This document shows positions 24,836 through 33,273 of a stretch of DNA of 64,000 nt, one piece after another (the first letter of the stretch is position 1; each line of letters begins with the position of its first letter). The DNA comes from an uncultured Porphyromonadaceae bacterium (GTDB taxonomy: Bacteria > Bacteroidota > Bacteroidia > Bacteroidales > Muribaculaceae), in contig CANRVB010000007.1 of assembly GCA_947643165.1 (NCBI GenBank), positions 37,228-101,227 on the forward strand, written 5' to 3'. Below the pieces are notes generated by a model. That model was not told the origin of the DNA, searched no databases, and was given only the letters and a program-made list of their open reading frames with translations. A program made the translations under genes and the position numbers.

Positions 24836-25704
24836 AGGTCAAGATATTTCTTGATTTCGGCTACAATACATTTGGCTATGTGGGGGGCGGCTTCATTGCG
24901 GCACGGTGCGAAACTGGGCCAGTCGTTGAAGTCTATTATCCTGATCTGCCCGTCGTTGGACACTATGCAGTCGCCGCCGTAGATCTTCACGTCGAGAGCT
25001 TCGGAAGCCCTGTTGCATATATCGCGCAAATGCTTGAGGTCGAAGGGAATACCCTTGCTCTTTCCGTTTATCGCCTCATGGCCGTACTTGCTGTGGCCCT
25101 CATCATAGGGATAGAACCAGAAAAAGTACGAGGAACCGTGTACGCCATAGAATTTTATGAGGTCGCCGTCGAGGTGACGGTTGATGACGGCACGCTTGAT
25201 TCCGCGGAGAAAATATTCCTGCAAAACCTCCTGAGCCTCCTCAGGATGACGCACATAGCTCACGTCTTCCTTGTGCATCGCATGGAAGTCGCCTCGCTTT
25301 ATCCAGGCGCGGCTCATGTCGATATTTTTCATGGCGGCGACGACGCCTTCGTCGGTGTTAACCATCAGACTCTCAGGGTACGGGATGTTGCTGCCGATGA
25401 GTATCCTGGTCATGCGCTCACGGGTGCAATTTTCGATGCCATAGCCTGAGTTTATGACCAGACAACCCTGATCCTCAAGCTTTTGGAGCAGAGATATGGA
25501 ACGCTGCTCGCGACACATGTCGACAAATATCCTGTAACCGTCGGCTTCGCCGGCACATAACTGCTCTTCACTGAACACGTTAACTTCGTATCCGCGCTTG
25601 CGGAGCTGATCGGCCACGAGATTGAAGATCGCGGCATCGTTTCCTATGTGGTTTGGCGAATACGCGCCGGCACGCATTATGCCGGCAATTTTGATTTCGG
25701 CCAT
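24832..25704 (-). CDS. ATP-grasp family protein in the inositol-lipid cluster
   Basis: A 290-residue soluble protein with the ATP-grasp arrangement. The N-terminal domain (IKIAGIMRAGAYSPNHIGNDA) is followed by the nucleotide-binding Lys region SRAWIKRGDFHAM and a C-terminal metal-binding stretch IYGGDCIVSNDGQIRIIDFNDWPSF, where the D.ND pattern binds magnesium. ATP-grasp enzymes join a carboxylate to an amine or alcohol, or act as kinases such as inositol-trisphosphate 5/6-kinases. The exact reaction cannot be read here. It is sandwiched between the nucleotidyltransferase (24 bp away) and the phosphatidyltransferase (4-bp overlap), so it probably works on an inositol phosphate or on an inositol-lipid head group (inference). 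Confidence 0.75.
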   Translation of the reverse strand: MAEIKIAGIMRAGAYSPNHIGNDAAIFNLVADQLRKRGYEVNVFSEEQLCAGEADGYRIFVDMCREQRSISLLQKLEDQGCLVINSGYGIENCTRERMTRILIGSNIPYPESLMVNTDEGVVAAMKNIDMSRAWIKRGDFHAMHKEDVSYVRHPEEAQEVLQEYFLRGIKRAVINRHLDGDLIKFYGVHGSSYFFWFYPYDEGHSKYGHEAINGKSKGIPFDLKHLRDICNRASEALDVKIYGGDCIVSNDGQIRIIDFNDWPSFAPCRNEAAPHIAKCIVAEIKKYLDL

Positions 25705-25728
25705 TATGATTGGTATTAAAAAGATGGG

Positions 25729-26445
25729 TCAGTTGATGCAACCTAAGAAAGCTTCGGCACCTGCGATATCGCCGGCATGGTCGACATCGACGATCTTGTC
25801 GATGGGGAATGCGCGGAGCGAGAGTCCGGCATCGAGCAGGGCTCGCTGATAGTTTCTCATGCGGGAGATTCCGCGGGCCATGCAGTCGTCAAGGACCTGC
25901 AGGGCGGGGGAGGTGAGTCCGTACACACCTCCGGAGACAAAGCGCGTGTCATCGCGGCGGGTGTCGGTGAACGCGGTGATGCGCATGTCGGGTCCGGCGG
26001 ATACATAGAGGGGCTTCTCGTCGTCGACAAAGGGGGTGACGGCCATGCATCCGTCGGCGGTGGTGTCGGCCTCAAAGGCGGCGATATAGCGTGCGAAGTC
26101 ATCCTCGCGGAATATGGTGTCGACGGTGGTGAGGCAGAACTTACCGGACGATGCGGCCTCGGGGAATGCCTTGCTGACCTGATGGAAGCTGTGCATCGAA
26201 CTCGGGGTGGATTTTACGACAAGCCGGAGCGGCACGGGGAGTTCCAACGACCCGAGGTATTCCCGGACCTGTGTCATCTGTTCGTTGACAATGACGCAGA
26301 GCGACTCGGGATTGTTGCGCATGAATATGTCGATGAGGCGCCCGATCATCGGTCGGCCGCACAGTTTAACCAGCGGTTTGGGCAGTTTTATGCCTTCCTG
26401 CACCAGGCGAGATCCTTCGCCGGCCGCTATGATGGCGTAGTTCAT
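25729..26445 (-). CDS. Nucleotidyltransferase (sugar/inositol-phosphate type)
   Basis: A 238-residue single-domain NTP transferase. It begins MNYAIIAAGEGSRL, the nucleotide-binding loop, followed by KLPKPLVKLCGRPMIGRLID, where the second Lys contacts the phosphates. TTVDTIF is the likely metal-binding Asp region and KIVDVDHAGDI closes the fold. Such enzymes activate sugar-1-phosphates, choline phosphate or inositol-1-phosphate as NDP derivatives. Located 11 bp after pdxA and 24 bp before the ATP-grasp gene in a cluster with inositol-phosphate synthase, it may make an NDP-inositol or activate a lipid head group. Substrate and base are not determined by the sequence. Confidence 0.8.
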   Translation of the reverse strand: MNYAIIAAGEGSRLVQEGIKLPKPLVKLCGRPMIGRLIDIFMRNNPESLCVIVNEQMTQVREYLGSLELPVPLRLVVKSTPSSMHSFHQVSKAFPEAASSGKFCLTTVDTIFREDDFARYIAAFEADTTADGCMAVTPFVDDEKPLYVSAGPDMRITAFTDTRRDDTRFVSGGVYGLTSPALQVLDDCMARGISRMRNYQRALLDAGLSLRAFPIDKIVDVDHAGDIAGAEAFLGCIN

Positions 26446-26456
26446 AAGGGTTTGTT

Positions 26457-27563
26457 TTATTCGTCAGTCTTGGTCAGATCGAGCACGACATTGTCGTGCT
26501 TGTTCTTCTCATGATAGAGTTTGCGTAATGGGTTTGCCGTGGCCTCGGTGTGGGATGAGCGGCGGCGGTATATGTCGATGGCCTCGTAGATGGCCGACCG
26601 GAGCGAGTCGGGCGAGGCCAGACCTTTTCCGGCGATGTCGTAACCGGTTCCGTGGTCGGGAGATGTGCGCACGAATGGGAGTCCGGCGGTGAAGTTGACA
26701 CCCTGATCCATTCCCAGAGCCTTGAACGGAGCCAGCCCCTGGTCGTGATACATGGCCAGAATACCGTCGAAATGCTTGTAGGCACCGCTTCCAAAGAATC
26801 CGTCGGCGGCATAGGGGCCGAAAGCGGTGATCTTGCAGCAGTCGGAGGCTTCGCGGATAGCGGGGATGATGATCTGCTCCTCTTCGGCGCCGAGGAGGCC
26901 GTTGTCGCCGGCGTGGGGGTTGAGTCCGAGCACGGCTATGCGCGGGCGTTCGATAGCGAAATCGCTTCTGAGCGAGGCGTCGAAGGCGCGAATTTTGTCG
27001 ACCACGAGCTCCTTGGTGAGCGAGGATGCTATCCTGGAGACGGGGATGTGGGATGTGACGAGCGCCACTTTCATATTCTCGTCGAGGAGAATCATGAGGG
27101 CCTTGCTGCCGTCGGCCGCCGACGATTCGAGGTATTCGGTGTGTCCGGGGAAGCAGAATGTGTCGCTCTGTATGTTGTGCTTGTTGATGGGAGCGGTGAC
27201 GAGCACATCGATGGCTCCGGCCATCAGGTCGGCCACGGCCAGCTCGAGAGCGGCGAATGCGGCCTTTCCGGCGGCGGGGGTCGACTGTCCGGGCTCGACC
27301 TTGAGGTCGGCCGGCATCTCGACTTCGACAAAGTTGTATACTCCGGGCCGCGCTTCGCCGGCGCTTCTGACGACGTTCGGCTGCATGGGCTGCAGGTCGA
27401 GCGACTTGCGGTAATAGTTGGCCACTTTGGTCGATCCGTACACCACCGGCGTGCAAAGCTCGATCATGCGCTCGTCGGCAAATGTCTTAAGTATCGTTTC
27501 GTAGCCTATGCCATTGATATCACCGTGAGTGATACCTACTTTAAGTTTTCGTTCGGTTGTCAT
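26457..27563 (-). CDS. pdxA: 4-hydroxythreonine-4-phosphate dehydrogenase
   Basis: Cytoplasmic NAD-dependent enzyme of DXP-dependent pyridoxal-phosphate synthesis. From ATG 27563 it has 368 residues, starting MTTERKLKVGITHGDINGIGYE. Metal-binding and active-site motifs are in place: VTAPINKHNIQ, FPGHTEYLE, GLNPHAGDNGLLG, AMYHDQGLAPFKALG and LPFVRTSPDHGTGYDIAGKG. A start 11 codons earlier is possible in frame but adds nothing conserved. The gene precedes the nucleotidyltransferase by only 11 bp and so seems to lead the inositol-lipid operon, although the two pathways are not known to be linked. Confidence 0.96.
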   Translation of the reverse strand: MTTERKLKVGITHGDINGIGYETILKTFADERMIELCTPVVYGSTKVANYYRKSLDLQPMQPNVVRSAGEARPGVYNFVEVEMPADLKVEPGQSTPAAGKAAFAALELAVADLMAGAIDVLVTAPINKHNIQSDTFCFPGHTEYLESSAADGSKALMILLDENMKVALVTSHIPVSRIASSLTKELVVDKIRAFDASLRSDFAIERPRIAVLGLNPHAGDNGLLGAEEEQIIIPAIREASDCCKITAFGPYAADGFFGSGAYKHFDGILAMYHDQGLAPFKALGMDQGVNFTAGLPFVRTSPDHGTGYDIAGKGLASPDSLRSAIYEAIDIYRRRSSHTEATANPLRKLYHEKNKHDNVVLDLTKTDE

Positions 27564-27669
27564 GCGAAATCTATTGTCAGTCGATACGGGTTCCAATTAT
27601 CCCGATCAAGCCGCTAAGTTACGCATTTTTCCGCAAACGCGGGCAAGCAAGGCGCGTAAGGTGTTGATT

Positions 27670-27701
27670 TTTGAGAATCCGGAATGTTTGTCGTATCTTT
27701 G
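27670..27701 (+). promoter_or_regulatory. Promoter for the GH2 gene (-33 and -7 boxes)
   Basis: TTTG at 27670-27673, a 20-bp spacer and TATCTTTG at 27694-27701; predicts a leader of about 40 nt to the ATG at 27743. Confidence 0.7.
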
Positions 27702-27742
27702 CAGGGTACCAATTATCACAAATTCAACTGCAATTCCAAGCC

Positions 27743-29794
27743 ATGAGAAAAATCGTCGCTATGTTTGCCTTAACGCTGCTGAGTCTGGGCAGCGCCAGGG
27801 CCGAACGTGTAGTCCAGCCTTTCAATTCGGACTGGACGTTCAGATTTGCCCACGGGTTCAATGACAAGCCCCGCCGTGTGGATCTTCCGCACACATGGAA
27901 TGCGGCAGACGCCCTTTCGGGCCGTGCCGACTATTTCCGGGGTATGGGTGTGTATGAGAAGCCGCTTGTCTACGATCCGTCGTGGGCGGGCAAGCGTGTG
28001 TATCTGCGTTTCGAGGGATCGAACGAGGTGACGACTGTCTTTGTGAACTCCCGGTTCGCGGGCGAGCACAAGGGCGGCTACGGCGCATTTGTCTTCGACA
28101 TAACCGACCTTCTGAATCCCGAAGGCAAGAACTCGCTGACGGTCAAGGTGACCAACGCGCTCAACCTCGACATAATGCCCCTTGTGGGCGATTTCAACAT
28201 GTATGGAGGCATATACCGCGATCTCAACATAATCGCCGTTGATCCGCTCCACATATCGCTGACCGACTATGGCTCGCCCGGCGTCTACCTCACCCAGCAG
28301 GAGGTGAGCCGCGAAAGGGCACGTGTGGAGGCCTCGGTGCTGGTGGAGAACCAGGGAGCGGGGGAGTCGGCGGGCACAGTGTCGGTGCGCATAAAGGACG
28401 GCGACAGGACCATCGCCGAGAAATCGGCCGGATTCAGCGCCGCGCCCTCCGAGGTGTCGACCGTCAGGCTACCGATCGAGATCGAGAAGCCCCATCTGTG
28501 GAACGGCCGCAAGGATCCGTTCATCTATACCGCCGACATAACCATCACCGACAGCGACGGCAACGTCACCGACCGGCTGACGCAGCCACTCGGCCTGCGC
28601 TACTACTCGGTAGATCCCGACAATGGCTTCAGTCTCAACGGTGAGCGCGTGCAGCTCCACGGCGTGTGCCGCCATCAGGACAGGGCGGAGCGTGGCAACG
28701 CGCTGCTGCCGATGCACCACGCCGAGGATGTGGCAATAATGGAGGAGATGGGCGTCAACGCCGTGCGTCTGGCCCACTATCCGCAGGCCACGCAGTTCTA
28801 CGACCTCATGGACAAGAGCGGCATGGTGGTATGGGCCGAGATTCCCTTCATAGGCCCCGGAGGCTACCCCGACCGCGGCTTCAACGATCTGCCCGCCTTC
28901 CGCGAGAACGGCAAGGAGCAGCTGCGCGAGCTCATACGCCAGCACTACAACCATCCGTCGATATGCTTCTGGGGAATGTTCAACGAGCTCAAGACCCACG
29001 GTGACAATCCGATAGGCTACGTGACCGAGCTTGACAGCATAGCCCACGCCGAGGACCCCACGCGCCTCACCACCGCTGCGAGCTTCCTCAGCAACGAGGC
29101 GCCGATCAACGGCGTGACCGACCTGATAGCCTGGAACCAATATTTCGGCTGGTATGGCGGCAAACCCTCCCACATGGGCGTATGGCTCGACAAGGTCCAC
29201 AAGGACTTCCCGAAATACCGTGTCGGAGTAAGCGAATATGGCGCCGGAGCATCCATCTACCATCAGCAAGACTCCGTGAAGCCCGGCATCAGCTCCGGCT
29301 ACTGGCACCCCGAGAACTACCAGACCTACTACCACATGGAAAACTGGAAGGCCATAGACCAGCGTCCGTTCGTATGGGGATCGTTTGTCTGGAACATGTT
29401 TGACTTCGGCGCCGCCCACCGCACCGAGGGCGACCGCAACGGCATCAACGACAAGGGCCTCGTGACATTCGACCGAAAGAACAAGAAAGACGCTTTCTAC
29501 TTCTACAAGGCCAACTGGAACAAGCAGGATCCGTTTGTCTACATAGCCAACCGCCGCCACGACCGCCGCACCCTCGACCGGACCGACATAACCATATTCA
29601 CCAACCAGCCCGAGGTTGAGCTGACCGTCAACGGCAAGAATATCGGAAAGATGAAAGCCGACGGTTATGGCACGGTGGTATTCGAGAAGGTCGACCTGAT
29701 CCCCGGCGAAAACACAGTGACCGCAAGGGCGCCCAAGAGCAAATCGGTCAAGACCGATATCACCGACAGCGTGACCTGGACCCTGATAAAATAG
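27743..29794 (+). CDS. GH2 beta-glycosidase (beta-galactosidase-like)
   Basis: Exported glycosidase of 683 residues from ATG 27743, with a signal peptide (MRKIVAMFALTLLSLGSARA). Domains in order are a GH2 sugar-binding jelly roll (about 25-180), an immunoglobulin-like domain (about 190-290) and a TIM barrel (from about 295, GFSLNGERVQLHGVCRHQDR). The acid/base Glu415 is in FWGMFNELK and the nucleophile Glu498 in VGVSEYGAG. A short beta domain (about 600-683) ends the protein. The start upstream at 27671 lies within the promoter and was rejected. Its own promoter and distance from the SusC/D locus suggest a stand-alone enzyme. Beta-galactosidase activity is the commonest in this group, but other GH2 specificities fit. 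Confidence 0.9.
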   Translation: MRKIVAMFALTLLSLGSARAERVVQPFNSDWTFRFAHGFNDKPRRVDLPHTWNAADALSGRADYFRGMGVYEKPLVYDPSWAGKRVYLRFEGSNEVTTVFVNSRFAGEHKGGYGAFVFDITDLLNPEGKNSLTVKVTNALNLDIMPLVGDFNMYGGIYRDLNIIAVDPLHISLTDYGSPGVYLTQQEVSRERARVEASVLVENQGAGESAGTVSVRIKDGDRTIAEKSAGFSAAPSEVSTVRLPIEIEKPHLWNGRKDPFIYTADITITDSDGNVTDRLTQPLGLRYYSVDPDNGFSLNGERVQLHGVCRHQDRAERGNALLPMHHAEDVAIMEEMGVNAVRLAHYPQATQFYDLMDKSGMVVWAEIPFIGPGGYPDRGFNDLPAFRENGKEQLRELIRQHYNHPSICFWGMFNELKTHGDNPIGYVTELDSIAHAEDPTRLTTAASFLSNEAPINGVTDLIAWNQYFGWYGGKPSHMGVWLDKVHKDFPKYRVGVSEYGAGASIYHQQDSVKPGISSGYWHPENYQTYYHMENWKAIDQRPFVWGSFVWNMFDFGAAHRTEGDRNGINDKGLVTFDRKNKKDAFYFYKANWNKQDPFVYIANRRHDRRTLDRTDITIFTNQPEVELTVNGKNIGKMKADGYGTVVFEKVDLIPGENTVTARAPKSKSVKTDITDSVTWTLIK

Positions 29795-29803
29795 ACCGAC
29801 AGC

Positions 29804-30256
29804 ATGAAAATCGTGATTCAGCGCGTCACGCGCGCATCTGTCTCGATAGCCGGCGAGCTCCACTCGGCCATAGGACCCGGAATGATGGTCCTGGTGGGTG
29901 TGGCCGTCGGCGACACCGAGGCCAACGCCCGCTACCTCGCGGCCAAGACAGCCGCCCTGCGCATATTCAACGACGACAACGGCGTGATGAACCTCAGCAT
30001 AGGCCAGACCGGCGGCCGGATCCTCGCCGTGAGCCAGTTCACGCTGCTCGCCGCCACCCGCAAGGGCAACCGCCCGAGCTATATCAACGCCATGAAGGGC
30101 GATGAGGCCAAGGCCATCTACCAGGCCTACTGCACAGAGCTGGAGCGGCTCACCGGCCACGCCCCGGCCACGGGCGTCTTCGGCGCCGACATGCAGGTGG
30201 AGCTTGTGAACGACGGGCCCGTCACAATAATAATCGACACCGATGAAAACAGATGA
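29804..30256 (+). CDS. dtd: D-aminoacyl-tRNA deacylase
   Basis: Cytoplasmic proofreading enzyme that hydrolyses D-amino acids from mischarged tRNAs. The 150 residues match the family in length, starting MKIVIQRVTRASVSI. The catalytic SQFTLLA motif is at about 77-83 and the cross-subunit motif VNDGPVTI is near the C-terminus. The start is 9 bp after the GH2 stop. The end overlaps the MazG-like gene by 14 bp, a coupling also common in other Bacteroidetes. Confidence 0.96.
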   Translation: MKIVIQRVTRASVSIAGELHSAIGPGMMVLVGVAVGDTEANARYLAAKTAALRIFNDDNGVMNLSIGQTGGRILAVSQFTLLAATRKGNRPSYINAMKGDEAKAIYQAYCTELERLTGHAPATGVFGADMQVELVNDGPVTIIIDTDENR

Positions 30257-30590
30257 CCTGAACCCTCTCACCATAAGCGGCTTTCAGGAGCTTGTCGACA
30301 CGTGGATACGCTCCACAGGCAAGGGCTATTTCTCGCCCCTGACCAATATGGCCATACTTGCCGAAGAGACCGGCGAGGTGGCCCGCATCATGGCCCGCCG
30401 CTTCGGCGACCAGACGTCGAAGCCCTCCGACCGCGACTCCCTCGAGGCCCTGGCCGAAGAGCTGGCCGATGTAATCCGTGTGGCCACAGCCATAGCCAAC
30501 CAGACGGGAATAGACCTGACCCGCGCCCTTCTTGCCAAACACGACAAGATAGCGAGCCGCGACGCCCACCGCCACGACCGGCAGGCGTGA
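30243..30590 (+). CDS. MazG-like nucleotide pyrophosphohydrolase
   Basis: A 115-residue all-alpha NTP pyrophosphohydrolase, likely cleaving non-canonical or excess nucleoside triphosphates to monophosphates. The magnesium-binding residues form the pattern EExxE then ExxD: LAEETGEVARIM and LAEELADVIRV. Short proteins of this type act as housecleaning enzymes. Start at 30243 overlaps dtd by 14 bp in another frame. The C-terminus is His/Arg-rich (DAHRHDRQA) without known meaning. The exact nucleotide substrate is unknown. Confidence 0.9.
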   Translation: MKTDDLNPLTISGFQELVDTWIRSTGKGYFSPLTNMAILAEETGEVARIMARRFGDQTSKPSDRDSLEALAEELADVIRVATAIANQTGIDLTRALLAKHDKIASRDAHRHDRQA

Positions 30591-30625
30591 CGCACTAATA
30601 GCATTGCATATCTGAAATTGTTTTG

Positions 30626-30633
30626 TAAATTTG
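30626..30633 (+). promoter_or_regulatory. -7 box for the TPR regulator gene
   Basis: TAAATTTG matches TAnnTTTG, with ATTG about 19 bp upstream. It ends only 9 bp before the ATG at 30643, so the leader would be extremely short. Confidence 0.6.
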
Positions 30634-30642
30634 CAGATAGCA

Positions 30643-32595
30643 ATGAGAAAGTTAGCCCACATACTCATATCACTTATAGCCACAGCCATAATGGCCGCCG
30701 GTTGCAGTGGCCATGACACCCATAGCCTCGATATGGCCGAAAGTGTCATGGACACCCACAGCGACTCTGCGCTAAGCATACTCCGGACAATCGACCCCTC
30801 GGCACTCGACGCTCCGGAACTGGCCCGCTACGCGCTTCTCCACAGCCAGGCTCTCGACAAGAACTATATAGACGAGGACAACGACTCGCTCATCAACCTC
30901 GCCTACCGGTACTATCTCAACACCGACGACCAGCGGCATAAAATGCTCGCATGCTACTACTATGCCGTAGTCAATCTAAACGCCGGAAATACCGGAACCG
31001 CCCTTTCAGCAGCCCTTCAGGCTGAGAATCTTGCCATATCATCGGGCGATGTCCCGACCGCGTCGCTGACCCAATGTATCATCGGCATAATCTTTTCCCG
31101 AGCATTCAACCATTCGCAGGCCATAGCCTACCACAAACTGTCGCTCGACAATGCAAAAAGAGCAGGCAAGAGCGCCTGGCAGGCAAACCAATACAACCTG
31201 CTGGCAGGCGACTATATCAGCGCCCACAACTTTGATTCGGCAAAAATATATCTTGATTCAGCCCGGATCATCACAGGCTCAGACGACCCGGGGCTACGGC
31301 TTCAGGAATTTCTTATTCATGCAGGCGGCGGAAATGACAGCCAGGCCGACTCAGTGTACCGCACAATGATAGCAGCCAACGACTCTATAGCCCCACGCGT
31401 CCACGCTCTCGCCGCACTTGCAAACTTCCGTCTTGGCAAAACAGACCGATATGCCGAACTAATGTCGCTCAGCGAGCAGCACACACACGACTGGTATGAC
31501 TCCATCGACATAGCCGGCGTAAAAGAAAAGGCCGCCATACTCCAAAACGACTACAACACGGCCTACCATGAGGCCATGTACACGCGCAAAGAGACCTCGC
31601 GTATATTCAACCGGCTTGCCGACAGCTCGCTGTTCAAGCTACAGATAGCTCACGAACAGCTCATAAACGAGGATCTGGCTCATCGCCAGCATGACTCTCG
31701 CAACACGATAACAATACTGACCATCATACTTGTCTGCACTATCATATCGGCGGTAAGCCTGCTGATGTATATACACGCACTGAAACGGCGCCGCGCCGCT
31801 GAACTCAACGCAATCCACGAGCAGAATGCCCGAATAGCAGCCGAAAGCGAGCTGTCGCGCCAACAAAGCGAAATGAAAATAAAATCGCTGAACGATCACT
31901 ACCAGACGGCCGTCAGCTCGCTGACCGACAAAGAGCGTGCTCTCCATGAAGCAACCGCCACCCTCGAGGCGCTACGCGAGATGTCGGACAACCTCATGCG
32001 CCAAAAAACAGAGCTTGTAGCGGCCAAGACACAACTCGAAGCCGAAAACCGCAAACTCAATGATGAAAACAACAGCCTCAACGACATGACCGCATCTTAT
32101 TCTGAACTCGAAATAATAAACTCGCGGCTCGAGAATGAGATCTTGGAAATAAACAACCGCATATCACGCCAGGAAGACTCCATGCGCAGAGCCTTGAAGA
32201 ATCAGTATGAATGGATTGACCGACTCACATATCTGCGCACAAAAATAGAGATCAGTTCGGCAGCCGACCGCGACAAATATATCCGCGACATTGACTCCGA
32301 ACTAAAACACACACGCACCCGCAAGTTTTTCGACTCTCTGCAGAAGGAGATTGATGAGACCCGCAACAACCTGATATCACGGATCAAAGAACAATGCCGC
32401 AGCCTCGATGAGAACGATATAATGCTGATATCATATTTCTGCATCGGCATGACAACACAAGCGCTCGAAGTAATTACCGGAAAAGGATCGAACGTAATCT
32501 ACAAGAGCAAAAGCCGTATCAAATCAATAATACGCAATGAAGCGCCCGAGATCCTGGCGGAGATGGCAGACATATTCCGGCAGACAACACGCTGA
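30643..32595 (+). CDS. Membrane-anchored TPR protein with coiled coil and C-terminal HTH-like domain
   Basis: A 650-residue protein, apparently a one-protein sensor and regulator. It begins with a lipoprotein-like or cleavable signal (MRKLAHILISLIATAIMAAGCSG, Cys21). Helical TPR-like repeats fill about 25-340, for example ACYYYAVVNLNAGNTGTALSAA. One membrane segment follows (about 362-386, ITILTIILVCTIISAVSLL) and a long cytoplasmic coiled coil (about 390-560). The final 70 residues, LDENDIMLISYFCIGMTTQALEVI and GSNVIYKSKSRIKSII, resemble the helix-turn-helix of LuxR or sigma-region-4 proteins. Membrane-bound TPR regulators of this layout are frequent in Bacteroidetes, but their ligands are mostly unknown. 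A Cys lipobox plus a later membrane segment is puzzling; the N-terminal signal may simply be cleaved. The target may be the adjacent protease module, starting 232 bp downstream (inference). Confidence 0.7.
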   Translation: MRKLAHILISLIATAIMAAGCSGHDTHSLDMAESVMDTHSDSALSILRTIDPSALDAPELARYALLHSQALDKNYIDEDNDSLINLAYRYYLNTDDQRHKMLACYYYAVVNLNAGNTGTALSAALQAENLAISSGDVPTASLTQCIIGIIFSRAFNHSQAIAYHKLSLDNAKRAGKSAWQANQYNLLAGDYISAHNFDSAKIYLDSARIITGSDDPGLRLQEFLIHAGGGNDSQADSVYRTMIAANDSIAPRVHALAALANFRLGKTDRYAELMSLSEQHTHDWYDSIDIAGVKEKAAILQNDYNTAYHEAMYTRKETSRIFNRLADSSLFKLQIAHEQLINEDLAHRQHDSRNTITILTIILVCTIISAVSLLMYIHALKRRRAAELNAIHEQNARIAAESELSRQQSEMKIKSLNDHYQTAVSSLTDKERALHEATATLEALREMSDNLMRQKTELVAAKTQLEAENRKLNDENNSLNDMTASYSELEIINSRLENEILEINNRISRQEDSMRRALKNQYEWIDRLTYLRTKIEISSAADRDKYIRDIDSELKHTRTRKFFDSLQKEIDETRNNLISRIKEQCRSLDENDIMLISYFCIGMTTQALEVITGKGSNVIYKSKSRIKSIIRNEAPEILAEMADIFRQTTR

Positions 32596-32757
32596 TTTAA
32601 AGCGCGCTACAAACCACACATCATCTACACGCGGCGCAATCGCCTGAATATCAGAATTTTAAATCCGGCCGATATCTGCGGCAGAATTTAGTCAGAACCC
32701 GCTCGCGCAACGCGCTGATATCATGCACTTTACAAACACCGTCCGGCAGATCGCAAA

Positions 32758-32790
32758 TTTGGTGCGATCAAATTATTGTTGCTATCTTTG
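32758..32790 (+). promoter_or_regulatory. Promoter for the DUF3244/C10 protease operon
   Basis: TTTG at 32758-32761, a 21-bp spacer and TATCTTTG at 32783-32790, about 36 bp before the ATG at 32827. Confidence 0.65.
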
Positions 32791-32826
32791 CCTCAGAAAC
32801 AACTATTACCTACATATCTTAAAATC

Positions 32827-33219
32827 ATGAGAACGATACTGATATTAATGATCATCACATTGTGCGGATTCTGTCTTAACAGTATGCCACTGGCAAGCCC
32901 TGATGGAGATAGCGGAAGCGGACAAGGCGAGCCGATTGAACTGCAGATCAAACCTGATCCCTCAAAACGAAACCGCATGCCGGCGAAGCATCCCATAGCC
33001 AGCGTGATTATAGCCAACTATAATGCCGGCGTCCTGACGATAGCGGTAGACGCTACAACCGAAGGCGAATTTATTCTGACAGTAACCACACCAACCAACA
33101 CAACAACCTACCACGCCAACGCCATGACTCTTTGCGGAGGCATAGCTATAGGCTCACATGAGCATATGCGACTTGAACTGACTATACCCGGCTCAGGAGT
33201 ATATGGCGCAGAGCTATGA
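32827..33219 (+). CDS. Small secreted DUF3244-like protein beside the C10 protease
   Basis: A 130-residue exported protein; the signal peptide is about 1-23 (MRTILILMIITLCGFCLNSMP). The mature part carries a DUF3244-like beta-sandwich: HPIASVIIANYNAGVLTIAVDA, EFILTVTTPT, and a closing LELTIPGSGVYGAEL. The chosen ATG follows the promoter box by 36 bp. The C10 protease gene starts 54 bp downstream. In Bacteroides fragilis and Streptococcus, C10 proteases have small inhibitor proteins encoded next to them, so an inhibitor or immunity role is attractive. The sequence itself shows no inhibitor motif, so that is inference. Confidence 0.65.
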   Translation: MRTILILMIITLCGFCLNSMPLASPDGDSGSGQGEPIELQIKPDPSKRNRMPAKHPIASVIIANYNAGVLTIAVDATTEGEFILTVTTPTNTTTYHANAMTLCGGIAIGSHEHMRLELTIPGSGVYGAEL

Positions 33220-33273
33220 TGTATCCGACCGATCAGCTTACTTAATAACTAACCAATACAAATAACACCACCC

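Noticed and set aside
28469..30274. 601-codon open frame on the minus strand opposite the GH2 and dtd genes
   Set aside because: It is a mirror of GC-rich coding sequence; the plus strand has complete, motif-confirmed GH2 and dtd proteins.
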